DNA of 64,000 nucleotides, taken from NCBI RefSeq assembly GCF_027889715.1, contig NZ_JAPJZH010000007.1:186001-250000 (forward strand). Direction: 5' to 3'. The first letter of the stretch is position 1. Every line of letters begins with the position of its first letter. The translations under genes were made by a program, and so were the position numbers. This document shows, one piece after another, positions 1 to 8,750 of the stretch. The notes under the pieces are model-generated. The model searched no databases. It was given only the letters and a program-made list of their open reading frames with translations, and had not been told where the DNA came from. The stretch comes from Allohoeflea poritis (GTDB lineage: Bacteria; Pseudomonadota; Alphaproteobacteria; Rhizobiales; Rhizobiaceae).

Positions 1-175
1 GGCGCACACCCAGGGACACGCCGTTGACGACGCGGCGCGCCTTGTAGGTCTTGGTGAGATTGCGCGCGATCAAAGTGCCTTCGAAGCGGTCGCCGTCAGC
101 CTGGCCTTCCGCCTGCCGGTCCCGCTTAGCAACCGCGGCCTTTGTCTCCGCTTCGTCGGTCTTGGCTCTGAACAT
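1..175 (-). CDS. lptB: LPS export ABC transporter ATP-binding protein LptB (N-terminal part)
   Basis: The minus strand from an ATG at 175 reads a charged leader of about 33 residues and then the start of an ABC ATPase (TLIARNLTKTYKARRVVNGV), which matches the opening of rhizobial LptB. The window edge cuts the gene before the Walker A motif, so only about 58 residues are seen. LptB powers extraction of lipopolysaccharide from the inner membrane by LptFG and its passage along LptC and LptA. The position directly downstream of lptA and lptC on the same strand supports the call. The start is inferred; the 148 bases between lptA and this ATG hold no other gene. Confidence 0.85.
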   Translation of the reverse strand, partial: MFRAKTDEAETKAAVAKRDRQAEGQADGDRFEGTLIARNLTKTYKARRVVNGVSLGVR

Positions 176-323
176 CGCCGAAATTTGTGCCAATAGCTGT
201 TGCCTTAACTCACAAAATGCCGGACGCGGTTCCACGGAACGCAATCACGGACGGCAGTCCGTTTACCACCGGTTTTCCGGGCTGAAAACCCAGGCAGTCT
301 TCCGCGCACGACACGCGTGTGCC

Positions 324-890
324 TCATTGGTCCCGCTGTCTCGATTTCGGGTCCAGTTGAATCCGCACACGGTTTCCGCAGCTTTCCAGCTTGGCCTCAC
401 CCGTTTTCATGAAAACCGTCAGCTTGCAACCGACGAAAACATTATTGCCCTCGGACAATATGACGCGATCGCCGGTCAGTTCGACGACCTCGGTCTTCAT
501 GTCGAAGACCCCGCGATCGGCCGTGGCTTCCTGGTTCTCGGAACGGATATAGATCTTGCCGCCGACATCGATGCGGTCGATACGGGAGGTTCCGGTTGCG
601 GGCGAGCCGCCGTCCTTGGCATAGTAGACTGTCATGCGGCCGGACTGCATCATGGTCTTGCCCTGAACCACCTTGACATTGCCGGTGAACGTGGCCGTTC
701 CCTTCTCGTCCTCGACTTTCAGCTGATCGCTTTCGATCTGAATCGGCTGATCGCCCGACAGCGCCAGGCCTTCAAGACGGCTGCCCGCCGTGTCCTGCGC
801 CTGAGCGGATGAAGCCGTGACGGCCAGTACGGCTGCAAGGACAAAGCGGCGTAATCCGGATCGGACTGTAGGAGACATGCGCGATACCAT
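324..890 (-). CDS. lptA: LPS transport periplasmic protein LptA
   Basis: A 188-residue protein with a Sec signal peptide (hydrophobic core at about 14-27, ending in SAQA) followed by an OstA/LptA beta-jellyroll domain. Visible family features include IQIESDQLKVEDEKGTATF and the later EATADRGVFDMKTE segment. LptA forms the periplasmic bridge that carries LPS from LptC to LptD in the outer membrane. It lies 15 bases after lptC and upstream of lptB, the usual lptC-lptA-lptB order. An in-frame TTG two codons earlier (896) and an ATG at 878 are alternative starts; none has a strong ribosome site, so the exact start is uncertain. Confidence 0.9.
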   Translation of the reverse strand: MVSRMSPTVRSGLRRFVLAAVLAVTASSAQAQDTAGSRLEGLALSGDQPIQIESDQLKVEDEKGTATFTGNVKVVQGKTMMQSGRMTVYYAKDGGSPATGTSRIDRIDVGGKIYIRSENQEATADRGVFDMKTEVVELTGDRVILSEGNNVFVGCKLTVFMKTGEAKLESCGNRVRIQLDPKSRQRDQ

Positions 891-905
891 CGTCAATCGC
901 GGTTA

Positions 906-1574
906 TCAGCCGCCGCTCGCATCGGCGGCGGACTGGACCGCACCGGGTTTGATCGTCATCTGGACACCATTGCCAAAGATGACAGTTGCCCCCTTATCGG
1001 TCATTGTCAGCGACTGCGCAATGAGCGTGGCCTTCTCCGTTTCGATTTTGACCTGTTTGTCGGACTTCAGACTGTCCGCCTTGATATCGATGTTCGCGGA
1101 GTTGAGCTCGGCCTTGACACCGGATTCGGTCGTCACGGAAAAAGGCTGGTCGAAGGTCAGCAACTCCTCATCGCGGTTGTAGATGCCGCTCAATGCGCTG
1201 AGCACGGCGACTTCCGTTTCGCCAAGCGGAAAATCGGCCACAATGTCCTCCAGCCGGATGACGGAAGGTGCGGACACGTCCTGCACGGCGCGGCTGGCGG
1301 CGACCGAATAGCTCTGGTCGTCGCCGACCTGGCCGGTCATGACCGGGTTGCTCATAATAATCTTGCCGCCTGAAAAGGCTGCCTTGTCGATGGATGCGCC
1401 CTCGGGCAGGGCGCGCGAGATCATGGTCGATCCGACAAAAGCCGCCACGGCCAGAAGCGTCACGGCAGGGAACGCCACTTTCAGCAGTCTTACGCGCCGC
1501 GAGTGCCGAATCGCTGCAGCATAGTTGCTAGCGGCCCGATCACGCCGATCCGGATTTACCTTCACATTGCCCAT
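906..1574 (-). CDS. lptC: LPS export system protein LptC
   Basis: A 222-residue single-pass inner-membrane protein. It has a basic N terminus, one membrane segment at about residues 29-50 (LLKVAFPAVTLLAVAAFVGS) and a periplasmic LptC/YrbK-type beta domain. LptC receives LPS from LptBFG and hands it to LptA. The ATG at 1574 was chosen over an in-frame TTG at 1610 because homologues start near a basic NPDRRDRA stretch and the TTG has no ribosome site. It is the first gene of a minus-strand lptC-lptA-lptB unit and is divergent from sppA; the 245-base spacer is AT-rich and probably holds both promoters. Confidence 0.88.
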   Translation of the reverse strand: MGNVKVNPDRRDRAASNYAAAIRHSRRVRLLKVAFPAVTLLAVAAFVGSTMISRALPEGASIDKAAFSGGKIIMSNPVMTGQVGDDQSYSVAASRAVQDVSAPSVIRLEDIVADFPLGETEVAVLSALSGIYNRDEELLTFDQPFSVTTESGVKAELNSANIDIKADSLKSDKQVKIETEKATLIAQSLTMTDKGATVIFGNGVQMTIKPGAVQSAADASGG

Positions 1575-1819
1575 AAAAGCCCGTAATCCCCCGGCCGGAT
1601 TCCCGGCCAACGCTTACACAACATTGTCCAAATCAGCGTCGGACAAAACTTATCACAAGGTTCCGTGCGCATATAGACCCAATGTGGTCTTATTGTGCAG
1701 CCGAATCGTTAAAATTACGATTTTTTTCAAATTGCAATTTGTTGTTACGTCGACCGGCATCAATCTGCTATCTCAATGGTCCAATATCAAGACGCTGTTA
1801 CACGAAATCGGGAAGTACA

Positions 1820-2788
1820 ATGGACCAAAACGGGATTGCTGACCGCAGGCGGCTCAGACGCAAGCTGACCTTCTGGCGCGTCATCGCCTTTGTCGTCGTC
1901 ATCGCCGGCATCGCCGGGCTGGTCTTGAGCGGCAGCCCGTCCGACCCCATCGGCGGAAAATCCGCCGACCATGTCGCGCGGGTAACCATTTCAGGCGTCA
2001 TCACCGACAATACGGAAATGGTCGAGCGCCTTGACAACATCCGCAAGAGTGAGCGGGTGAAGGCGCTGATCGTGCGGCTGGAATCGCCCGGCGGGACCTC
2101 CTATGGAGGCGAAACGCTCTACAAGGCGGTGCGTGCCGTGGCCGCCGACAAGCCGGTGGTCGCCGAAGTGCGGACCCTGGCGGCATCGGCAGCCTACATG
2201 GTTGCCTGCGGGGGCGATTATATCGTTGCCGGGGACACATCGATCGTCGGCTCGATCGGGGTGATCTTCCAGTACGCCCAGGTCGCGGACCTGCTGGAAA
2301 AGGTGGGCGTATCCGTACAGGAGATCAAATCCGCACCGCTCAAGGCCGAGCCGTCGCCGTTCCACCAGGCCAGCCCGCAGGCGAGAGCGATGATCCGCTC
2401 GATGGTCAATGATTCCTACAACTGGTTCGTCGACATCGTGGCCGAATGCCGCGGCCTGTCACGGACCGATACGCTGAAACTCGCGGACGGAAGCATCTTC
2501 ACCGGAAGGCAGGCGGCCGATAACGGCCTGGTCGACATCATTGGAGGCGACACGGAAATACGTACCTATCTGAGCGACAAGGGCGTGGCGGATTCGTTGA
2601 AAATCGTCGAATGGGAACGGCCGAAATCGCGCGGCGAACTGCTCTTCGGCAATGCCATCATCCGCCTGCTGAGCGCCTGGCGGGGCGACGCCATTCCTTT
2701 TGCCGATCAGTTTCAGCAACTGATCGATCGCAAGTTGTTCCTTGACGGCCTTGTTTCCGTTTGGCAATTTGGCTCGACAGAAAATTAG
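1820..2788 (+). CDS. sppA: Signal peptide peptidase SppA
   Basis: A 322-residue S49-family serine protease with one N-terminal membrane anchor (about 19-38), so the active domain faces the periplasm. The catalytic serine is expected in the LAASAAYM segment (Ser123) and the general-base lysine is Lys170 or Lys175 in [13 protein letters not shown], the short single-domain SppA arrangement. These enzymes degrade signal peptides left in the membrane after Sec export. The ATG at 1820 follows a GGAAG ribosome site; the frame stays open upstream but without family sequence. It is followed 20 bases later by ihfB, as in other rhizobia. Confidence 0.92.
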   Translation: MDQNGIADRRRLRRKLTFWRVIAFVVVIAGIAGLVLSGSPSDPIGGKSADHVARVTISGVITDNTEMVERLDNIRKSERVKALIVRLESPGGTSYGGETLYKAVRAVAADKPVVAEVRTLAASAAYMVACGGDYIVAGDTSIVGSIGVIFQYAQVADLLEKVGVSVQEIKSAPLKAEPSPFHQASPQARAMIRSMVNDSYNWFVDIVAECRGLSRTDTLKLADGSIFTGRQAADNGLVDIIGGDTEIRTYLSDKGVADSLKIVEWERPKSRGELLFGNAIIRLLSAWRGDAIPFADQFQQLIDRKLFLDGLVSVWQFGSTEN

Positions 2789-2808
2789 CACGGATGAGGG
2801 GAACAACC

Positions 2809-3093
2809 GTGATCAAGTCGGAGTTAGTGCATATCATTGCCGCCCGAAATCCGCACCTTTACCATCGCGACGTGGAAAACATCGTCAATGCCATCCTTGA
2901 CGAGATCACCGATGCGCTCGCCGACGGCAACCGGGTGGAGCTCAGAGGCTTCGGCGCCTTTTCCGTCAAGAACCGTCCGTCGCGGTCTGGCCGTAATCCG
3001 CGAACCGGCGAAGCCGTGTTCGTTGAAGAAAAATGGGTTCCTTTCTTCAAGACCGGCAAGGAGCTGCGTGAGCGGCTCAACCCGGAGAATTGA
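2809..3093 (+). CDS. ihfB: Integration host factor beta subunit
   Basis: A 94-residue HU/IHF-family DNA-bending protein. The sequence contains [20 protein letters not shown], the [11 protein letters not shown] beta-arm base and [10 protein letters not shown], with the conserved proline that intercalates into DNA. IHF works as an alpha/beta dimer that bends DNA in replication, recombination and transcription. A GTG start at 2809 was chosen because it gives the canonical IHF-beta N terminus (IKSELV) and is preceded by GAGGGGAAC at good spacing; an ATG at 2794 would add five residues. Probably co-transcribed with sppA. Confidence 0.95.
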   Translation: MIKSELVHIIAARNPHLYHRDVENIVNAILDEITDALADGNRVELRGFGAFSVKNRPSRSGRNPRTGEAVFVEEKWVPFFKTGKELRERLNPEN

Positions 3094-3221
3094 TCCGCAG
3101 CCCCGTCTGGCCTACAGCCGATTGCAGTGTTATTCGTGACCGGATACCGGTGGGTCCGATTGTTGACATCGACCTTGACCGACCCCAACTCCGTATTGGC
3201 TGACAAACAGGTTCGCACGCC

Positions 3222-3563
3222 ATGGCCAGAAAACTGATCAATATCGTCATCCTTGTACCGGTCGCGATCATCCTGATCGTTCTTTCGGTCGCCAATCGGG
3301 GAACCGCCACCCTGGCGCTCAACCCGTTCGATCCGGGCGACACGGTGCTTTCCGTAAGCGCGCCGTTCTTCGTGTTCCTGTTCCTTGCCGTGATGATCGG
3401 CATGGTGATCGGGTCGCTGGCGACATGGTTCAGACAGGGCAAATACCGCAAGAAGGCGCGCCAGGAAGCCAAGGAAGCGGTTCGCTGGCACACCGAGGCC
3501 GACCGCCAGCGCGAGCGCGCCGAGGCGGTTTCGGGCGGCGGCAACTCCCTGACATCGGCCTGA
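3222..3563 (+). CDS. LapA-domain (DUF1049) inner-membrane protein
   Basis: A 113-residue protein with two hydrophobic helices at about residues 6-24 and 47-66 and a charged C-terminal helix rich in Lys, Arg and Glu (about 70-105) that could form a coiled coil. The layout fits the LapA/DUF1049 family. In enterobacteria LapA works with LapB in controlling LPS synthesis; whether that holds here is unknown, and no LapB-like TPR protein is adjacent. It sits 128 bases after ihfB on the same strand and 19 bases before the cyclodeaminase-family gene. Confidence 0.8.
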   Translation: MARKLINIVILVPVAIILIVLSVANRGTATLALNPFDPGDTVLSVSAPFFVFLFLAVMIGMVIGSLATWFRQGKYRKKARQEAKEAVRWHTEADRQRERAEAVSGGGNSLTSA

Positions 3564-3582
3564 CAGACGGCGGATTGATCCG

Positions 3583-4566
3583 GTGAAAATCATCTCGGCA
3601 CAAGAGGTCGACGACCTGCTGGACTTTCCTGCCCTGATCCGGGCGCTGCGGGACGCATTCACCGGCGGGGTGCGGGCTCCGGTCCGCCACCACCACACGA
3701 TCGAGCGCAAGGAAGGCAGCGACAGCACAATGCTGCTGATGCCCGCCTGGAGCGATTTTGCCTCCGGTCAGATCGAGGGAAACGGCTTCACCGGCGTGAA
3801 AATCGTCTCGGTCAGTCCGGACAACAACGCCGTCGGCCTGCCGGCCGTGATGGGCGTCTACCTGCTTTCGGACGGCACGACCTGCGCGCCGCTGGCGCTT
3901 ATCGACGGCCAGAAACTGACCCTGTGGCGCACCGCCGCCGCTTCTGCGCTCGCCGCCGGGTTCCTGGCGCGCGAGGACGCGGAGAAGCTGGTGATGATCG
4001 GCGCCGGAAAACTGGCGCCCTATCTCATCCGTGCCCACGCATCGATTCGGCCGATCAAGGCCGTGACCCTGTGGAACCGCAACCGGGCCAATGCCGAACG
4101 GCTTGCCGACGAACTGGCCGGCGAGGATTTCGACATCGCGGTGACGGACGACCGGGCCGCTGCGATCGGCGAGGCCGATATCGTCTCGGCCGCGACGATT
4201 ACCGCCGAGCCGCTCATCGAAGGCGCGTGGCTTTCTCCGGGCGCCCATCTCGATCTTGTCGGCGCCTTCACGCCGGCCTTGCGTGAAAGCGATGACGAAG
4301 CCGTGCGCCGTTCCAGCCTCTTCGTCGACACGTTCGACGGGGCACTCAAGGAAGGCGGCGATCTCGTCCAACCGCTGGAATCGGGCCTCATTCACCGCTC
4401 CGACGTTGTGGCGGAGCTGGCGATGCTGTGCCGCGGCGAGCATACCGGGCGGATCGGACCCGACGAGATCACGCTGTTCAAGTCAACCGGCGCGTCCCTG
4501 GAGGATTTTGCCGCCGGCTGCCTCGTTTGGCAGCGGTTTCAGCAGGGGGCGGGTCAGGAGGACTGA
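3583..4566 (+). CDS. Ornithine cyclodeaminase/mu-crystallin family protein
   Basis: A 327-residue protein of the OCD/mu-crystallin family. Visible features are an N-terminal substrate domain with VRHHHTI, the TLWRTAAASALAAG helix, and a Rossmann NAD-binding site at about residues 131-140 (VMIGAGKLAPYLIRAH), followed by NRNRANAERLA. Family members act as ornithine cyclodeaminase, ketimine reductase or alanine dehydrogenase-type enzymes on imino/amino acids; the substrate cannot be read from sequence. It starts at GTG 3583 and its 3' end overlaps the convergent coxG by 13 bases. Confidence 0.87.
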   Translation: MKIISAQEVDDLLDFPALIRALRDAFTGGVRAPVRHHHTIERKEGSDSTMLLMPAWSDFASGQIEGNGFTGVKIVSVSPDNNAVGLPAVMGVYLLSDGTTCAPLALIDGQKLTLWRTAAASALAAGFLAREDAEKLVMIGAGKLAPYLIRAHASIRPIKAVTLWNRNRANAERLADELAGEDFDIAVTDDRAAAIGEADIVSAATITAEPLIEGAWLSPGAHLDLVGAFTPALRESDDEAVRRSSLFVDTFDGALKEGGDLVQPLESGLIHRSDVVAELAMLCRGEHTGRIGPDEITLFKSTGASLEDFAAGCLVWQRFQQGAGQED

Positions 4567-5003
4567 CCCCCGACGATCTCCCCGAAACTTGCGAAGAACT
4601 GGCCGGCGAGCTTCTTCGATGTCGAATCGATCAGCCGCGAGCCGAGTTGCGCCAGCTTGCCGCCGACCTGCGCCTTGACGTCATAGGTCAAAACCGTTTC
4701 GGCACCGTCCTCGCGCAGTGCCACATCGGCTCCGCCCTTGGCAAAGCCGGCAATGCCGCCCTTGCCCTCGCCGGTGATCGTATAGCCCTCCGGCGGGCGA
4801 ATGTTTTCGAGCGTCACGGAGCCCTTGAAGGTCGCGGACACCGGCCCGACCTTCAGCTTCACCGCGGCGGACATTTCATTCTCGCCGGTCATTTCCAGCG
4901 ACTGGCATCCCGGAATGCACTGTTTGAGGATTTCCGGATCGTTGAGCGCCGCCCAGACCGCTTCCCTTGAAGCCGCGATGCGTTCTTCGCCTTGCATTTC
5001 CAT
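4554..5003 (-). CDS. coxG: CoxG-like SRPBCC-domain protein
   Basis: A 149-residue START/SRPBCC-fold protein with the CoxG pattern: VWAALNDPEILKQCIPGCQS near the N terminus, GEGKGGIAGFAKG in the middle, and a C-terminal amphipathic segment (IDSTSKKLAGQFFASF). CoxG recruits CO dehydrogenase to the membrane in carboxydotrophs. Here it stands alone, with no molybdenum hydroxylase genes nearby, so its partner must be elsewhere or its role differs. The ATG at 5003 follows an AG-rich ribosome site with GGAGG and AGGGA. It is divergent from the methyltransferase gene. Confidence 0.85.
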   Translation of the reverse strand: MEMQGEERIAASREAVWAALNDPEILKQCIPGCQSLEMTGENEMSAAVKLKVGPVSATFKGSVTLENIRPPEGYTITGEGKGGIAGFAKGGADVALREDGAETVLTYDVKAQVGGKLAQLGSRLIDSTSKKLAGQFFASFGEIVGGQSS

Positions 5004-5150
5004 TTTTTGTCCCTTCCTCCCGGTGGCCGGGCCTCAATCATTCTGCCTCGTTTAAACTATGCGTCACAAAACGCCTTTGCCAAGGGGAACTCAAGTGCTA
5101 TTTGCAGTCATCGGCAAGAGCCGGCCAGGAAAACGGATCGGACGGATTTC

Positions 5151-6236
5151 TTGAAGGAAAAACAACGCGGAAACACGCGGCAAAAGCGGCACCGAACGGC
5201 CGGGAAACGATCCTCGACCGGTTCCCGCCCGCCCGTTCGGCAGGCAGGCGGGCGCGCCAACCAGCCCGCGAAATCGGCAGCCCGGGACCCGCAACCGATA
5301 ACCGCGCCACTGCAGGAGCGGCCACGGCGCAATGGCCAGAGGCCGGCCGAAAACGTTCCGGTCATCCTGGAGACGCCCGCAACCGACGGCTACAGCCTTA
5401 TCGACACCGGCCATGGCGCGAAGCTCGAGCAATACGGACCCTACCGGATCATCCGCCCGGAATCACAGGCGCTGTGGCCGAGGGCCATGGAAAAGGAGAC
5501 ATGGCAATCGGCGGACGCCGTCTTCACCGGGGACACGGACGAGGATGGCATGGGCCGCTGGCGCTTTCCGGCGGCTGCGCTCGGCGAAACCTGGCCGATG
5601 CGGCTCATGGATGTCGACTTCCACGGGCGTTTCACATCGTTCCGCCATGTCGGCGTTTTTCCCGAGCAGATCGCCCACTGGCGCTGGATGCGCGAGACCA
5701 TCGCGGCGGCCGGACGGCCGATCAAGGTTCTCAATCTCTTCGGCTATACCGGGGTCGCCTCGCTGATCGCCGCCGCGGCCGGCGCCGAAGTCACCCATGT
5801 CGACGCGTCGAAGAAGGCGATCGGGTGGGCCCGGGAGAATCAGGTGCTGGCGGGGCTGGAGGACAGACCGATCCGGTGGATCTGCGACGATGCGATGAAA
5901 TTCATCGCCCGGGAGGAGCGGCGCGGCAAGGGCTATGACATCATCCTGACCGATCCGCCGAAATTCGGCCGCGGGCCGAATGGCGAAGTCTGGCAGCTGT
6001 TCGATCACCTGCCGGCCATGCTCGACATATGCCGTTCGATCCTCGCCGACCGCCCGGTCGCGCTGGTGCTGACCGCCTATTCCATCCGCGCCTCGTTCTA
6101 TTCGATCCACGAGCTGATGTGCGAGACCATGCGCGGGGCCGGCGGCACGGTCGAATCGGGCGAGTTGATCCTGCGCGAGCAGTCGGCCGGGCGCGCGCTC
6201 TCGACCTCTCTCTTCAGCCGCTGGGTGGCGTCATGA
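5151..6236 (+). CDS. Class I SAM-dependent (rRNA-type) methyltransferase
   Basis: A 361-residue protein in the RlmI/RlmK-like methyltransferase group. After a basic, disordered, Gln/Arg-rich N terminus of about 65 residues comes YSLIDTGHGAKLEQYGPYRI, then motif I (VLNLFGYTGVASLIAAAAGA) and the catalytic-loop motif ILTDPPKFGRGPNGE. It probably methylates 23S rRNA or another RNA. The start is a judgement: TTG 5151 gives a basic N terminus like rhizobial homologues, whereas the in-frame ATG at 4992 would overlap the start of coxG. It overlaps the next gene by four bases (ATGA), so the two RNA methyltransferases are probably translated together. Confidence 0.85.
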   Translation: MKEKQRGNTRQKRHRTAGKRSSTGSRPPVRQAGGRANQPAKSAARDPQPITAPLQERPRRNGQRPAENVPVILETPATDGYSLIDTGHGAKLEQYGPYRIIRPESQALWPRAMEKETWQSADAVFTGDTDEDGMGRWRFPAAALGETWPMRLMDVDFHGRFTSFRHVGVFPEQIAHWRWMRETIAAAGRPIKVLNLFGYTGVASLIAAAAGAEVTHVDASKKAIGWARENQVLAGLEDRPIRWICDDAMKFIAREERRGKGYDIILTDPPKFGRGPNGEVWQLFDHLPAMLDICRSILADRPVALVLTAYSIRASFYSIHELMCETMRGAGGTVESGELILREQSAGRALSTSLFSRWVAS

Positions 6237-7069
6237 ACCGCACCCCGCTCGGCCGCGTCGGACAGGTCAAGCAAATCACCAGCCTGAGCAATCCGGTCAT
6301 CAAGGAGATCCGGGCGCTCGGCCTCAAGAAGAACCGCGACCGGTCATCGAGCTTCATGACCGAGGGGCTGAAACTGGTGATCGACGCGCTCGACCAGGGC
6401 TGGCAGATCCGGACGCTGGTCTATGCAAAGGACGCCAAGAGCAACGCGAATGTGGAAAATGTGGCGGCGCGGACGGTTGCCGCCGGCGGGCTGGTCCTCG
6501 AGGTGCCGCAGAAAGTGCTCGGCGCCATCACGCGACGCGACAATCCGCAAATGGTCTGCGGCGTCTTCGAGCAGCGCTACACGGCGCTCAAGGACATGCA
6601 CCCGAAACCAGGCGAGACGTATATTGCGCTGGACCGGGTTCGCGACCCGGGCAATCTCGGAACGATCATCCGGACAGCAGATGCGGCCGGCGCCAGCGGG
6701 TTGGTTCTCGTCGGGGATTCGACGGATCCTTTCTCGCTGGAGACGATCCGGGCAACCATGGGCTCGATCTTTTCCGTGCCGGTGGCCCGGTCCGACATTG
6801 ACGGCTTCCTGAAATGGCGCGATGCACGGGATGCGCTGCTCGTCGGCACGCATCTGGACGGAGCGATCGACTATCGGACAATTGACTATGCCGCCGCACC
6901 CACCATCCTGCTGATGGGCAACGAGCAGGCCGGCCTGCCCGCCGGCCTTGTCGAGCGTTGCGACCGGCTGGCGCGTATTCCGCAGAGCGGGCGGGCCGAT
7001 TCGCTGAACCTTGCGGTGGCAACTGCTGTTATGCTGTTTGAAGCCCGCCGACACCTGCTGGAGGTCTGA
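6233..7069 (+). CDS. TrmH/SpoU-family RNA 2'-O-methyltransferase
   Basis: A 278-residue SPOUT methyltransferase. The N-terminal substrate-binding domain contains ITSLSNPVIKEIRALGLKKN. The SpoU domain shows all three family motifs: LDRVRDPGNLGTIIRTADAA (motif 1), ILLMGNEQAGLP (motif 2) and IPQSGRADSLNLAVATAVML (motif 3), which build the trefoil-knot SAM site. It would methylate a ribose in tRNA or 23S rRNA; which base is not decidable by reading. Starts in the ATGA overlap with the previous gene and is followed at once by lspA. Confidence 0.92.
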   Translation: MNRTPLGRVGQVKQITSLSNPVIKEIRALGLKKNRDRSSSFMTEGLKLVIDALDQGWQIRTLVYAKDAKSNANVENVAARTVAAGGLVLEVPQKVLGAITRRDNPQMVCGVFEQRYTALKDMHPKPGETYIALDRVRDPGNLGTIIRTADAAGASGLVLVGDSTDPFSLETIRATMGSIFSVPVARSDIDGFLKWRDARDALLVGTHLDGAIDYRTIDYAAAPTILLMGNEQAGLPAGLVERCDRLARIPQSGRADSLNLAVATAVMLFEARRHLLEV

Positions 7070-7071
7070 CC

Positions 7072-7587
7072 ATGAAAGCCGTACGGTCTCTTTTTTCCCG
7101 CCCGCGTTTCGCGATGGGACTTGTCGCGGTGCTTGTGGCAATCGACCAGACCGTCAAATGGGCCGTGGAAAAATACCTGCCGCTGCGGGAGATGGTGGAT
7201 GTGCTACCCGTGCTGGCGCTGTATCACACGCAGAATGAGGGCATCGCCTTTTCCATGCTGACATTTGTCGGCGAGAAGTGGCTGATCGCGCTGATGCTGC
7301 TGGTGATCGCCTTTGTCGCCGTGCTTTGGGCGAAGAGCAGCCCGAAGCGGTGGATGAGCCAGACCGGCTTCGCCTTCATCGTCGCGGGTGCCATAGGCAA
7401 CCTAATAGACCGGTCGGTGCATGGCTATGTCATTGATTATATTCTGGTTCACACCCAAAGCTGGTATTTTGCCGTGTTCAACCTGGCCGACTCGTTCATC
7501 ACCGTCGGCGCCGCGGCGATTATCATCGACGAGTTGTTCGGAAAGTGGATTTACCGGAGCGATCCGGCGGAATCGGAAAATTCTTGA
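7072..7587 (+). CDS. lspA: Lipoprotein signal peptidase (signal peptidase II)
   Basis: A 171-residue polytopic inner-membrane aspartyl protease with four predicted helices. The two catalytic aspartates are visible as Asp113 in GNLIDR and Asp140 in FNLADS; the conserved HTQNEGIAFS segment is at about 52-61. LspA removes signal peptides from lipid-modified prolipoproteins. The ATG follows a GGAGG ribosome site just after the preceding methyltransferase stop, so the gene is probably co-transcribed with the two RNA methyltransferases. Confidence 0.96.
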   Translation: MKAVRSLFSRPRFAMGLVAVLVAIDQTVKWAVEKYLPLREMVDVLPVLALYHTQNEGIAFSMLTFVGEKWLIALMLLVIAFVAVLWAKSSPKRWMSQTGFAFIVAGAIGNLIDRSVHGYVIDYILVHTQSWYFAVFNLADSFITVGAAAIIIDELFGKWIYRSDPAESENS

Positions 7588-7626
7588 AACCTGCGCGGCT
7601 TAAAGCCCGCAACCGGAGGAACAAAC

Positions 7627-8622
7627 ATGCAGGAACCGTTCAAGGCCATCCTTATCACGCGCGATGACGACAAGGTGCAGAGCGTAGAGACTCGCGAGAT
7701 TGGCCTTGCCGAGCTGATGGACGGCGATGTCGTCGTCGAGGTCGAAGCGACAACGGTCAACTACAAGGACGGGCTTGCAATCACCGGCAAGGCGCCGGTG
7801 GTTCGCAGATGGCCGATGGTGCCCGGGATCGACTGCGCCGGCACCGTCGTGCAGTCGGACCACGAAGGATACAAGGAAGGCGACCAGGTCATTCTCAATG
7901 GCTGGGGCGTCGGCGAGACCCATACGGGCGCCTATGCGCGCTATGCACGGCTGAGCGGCGACTGGCTTATCCATAGACCGTCGGGCCTGAGCGCTCTTGA
8001 CGCGATGGCCATCGGCACCGCCGGATACACCTCGATGCTGTGTGTCATGGCCCTGGAGCGCTATGGCATCACACCCGCTTCCGGGCCGATCCTTGTCACC
8101 GGCGCCAATGGCGGGGTCGGTTCCGTCGCCATCTCGATCCTTTCGAAACTCGGCTACGAAGTCGTCGCCTCGACGGGCCGGCCCGACGAGGCGGAGTTTC
8201 TCAGGTCGCTCGGCGCTTCCGAGATCATCGACCGTGCCGAACTTTCAGAGCCGGGCCGGCCGCTGGGCAAGGAACGCTGGGCGGGCGGCATCGATTCCGT
8301 CGGCAGCCACACGCTTGCCAATGCGCTGTCGATGACCCGCTATGGCGGCGCGGTGGCCGCCTGCGGCCTGGCGCAGGGCGCGGATCTGCCGGCGACCGTC
8401 ATGCCTTTCATCCTGCGCGGCGTCGCGCTTCTCGGGGTCGATTCCGTCATGGCACCGAAGCAGCGTCGCGAAGAGGCCTGGAGCCGGCTGACACAGGACC
8501 TCGACCTTTCCAAGCTGCATGCTCTATCGAAAACGATCGGCTTTGATGATATTATCGATACCGCGAAGGCGCTGATCGACGGAAAGGTCAGGGGCCGGGT
8601 CGTTGTCGATATGAAAAAGTGA
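7627..8622 (+). CDS. acuI: AcuI/YhdH-type acryloyl-CoA reductase (MDR oxidoreductase)
   Basis: A 331-residue zinc-independent medium-chain dehydrogenase/reductase. It has the AcuI/YhdH signature TTVNYKDGLAITGKAPVVRR, the GIDCAGTV substrate-domain segment and the NADPH-binding motif VTGANGGVGSVAIS at about residue 155. AcuI reduces acryloyl-CoA to propionyl-CoA, protecting the cell from acrylate made during 3-hydroxypropionate or DMSP breakdown. A strong CCGGAGGAAC ribosome site precedes the ATG. No dddL/acuR genes are adjacent, so a link to DMSP is not shown here. Confidence 0.88.
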   Translation: MQEPFKAILITRDDDKVQSVETREIGLAELMDGDVVVEVEATTVNYKDGLAITGKAPVVRRWPMVPGIDCAGTVVQSDHEGYKEGDQVILNGWGVGETHTGAYARYARLSGDWLIHRPSGLSALDAMAIGTAGYTSMLCVMALERYGITPASGPILVTGANGGVGSVAISILSKLGYEVVASTGRPDEAEFLRSLGASEIIDRAELSEPGRPLGKERWAGGIDSVGSHTLANALSMTRYGGAVAACGLAQGADLPATVMPFILRGVALLGVDSVMAPKQRREEAWSRLTQDLDLSKLHALSKTIGFDDIIDTAKALIDGKVRGRVVVDMKK

Positions 8623-8684
8623 TTGCTTAACGAGGGTGAACAAAAAAGGCGCGGACAACTTATCGTGGCAGGGCCGTGGCGCTA

Positions 8685-8701
8685 TGTCACCGCTTTGTCG
8701 C
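8685..8701 (+). promoter_or_regulatory. Candidate PhoB (Pho box) site upstream of olsB
   Basis: Two TGTC-type half-sites, TGTCA at 8685 and TGTCG at 8696, sit 11 bases apart on the plus strand, the one-helical-turn direct repeat typical of a Pho box (consensus CTGTCAT repeats). The site lies 50-66 bases before the olsB ATG. Ornithine lipids replace phospholipids under phosphate starvation through PhoB in Sinorhizobium, so the position makes sense. The match is partial. Confidence 0.4.
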
Positions 8702-8750
8702 ATTGTTCTGCTTAATGGGCGTCAAGACATTACCACAGGATTGAACAGCC

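Noticed and set aside
4554-5003. A CO dehydrogenase locus at coxG
   Set aside because: No large, medium or small CO dehydrogenase subunits or other cox genes are next to it.
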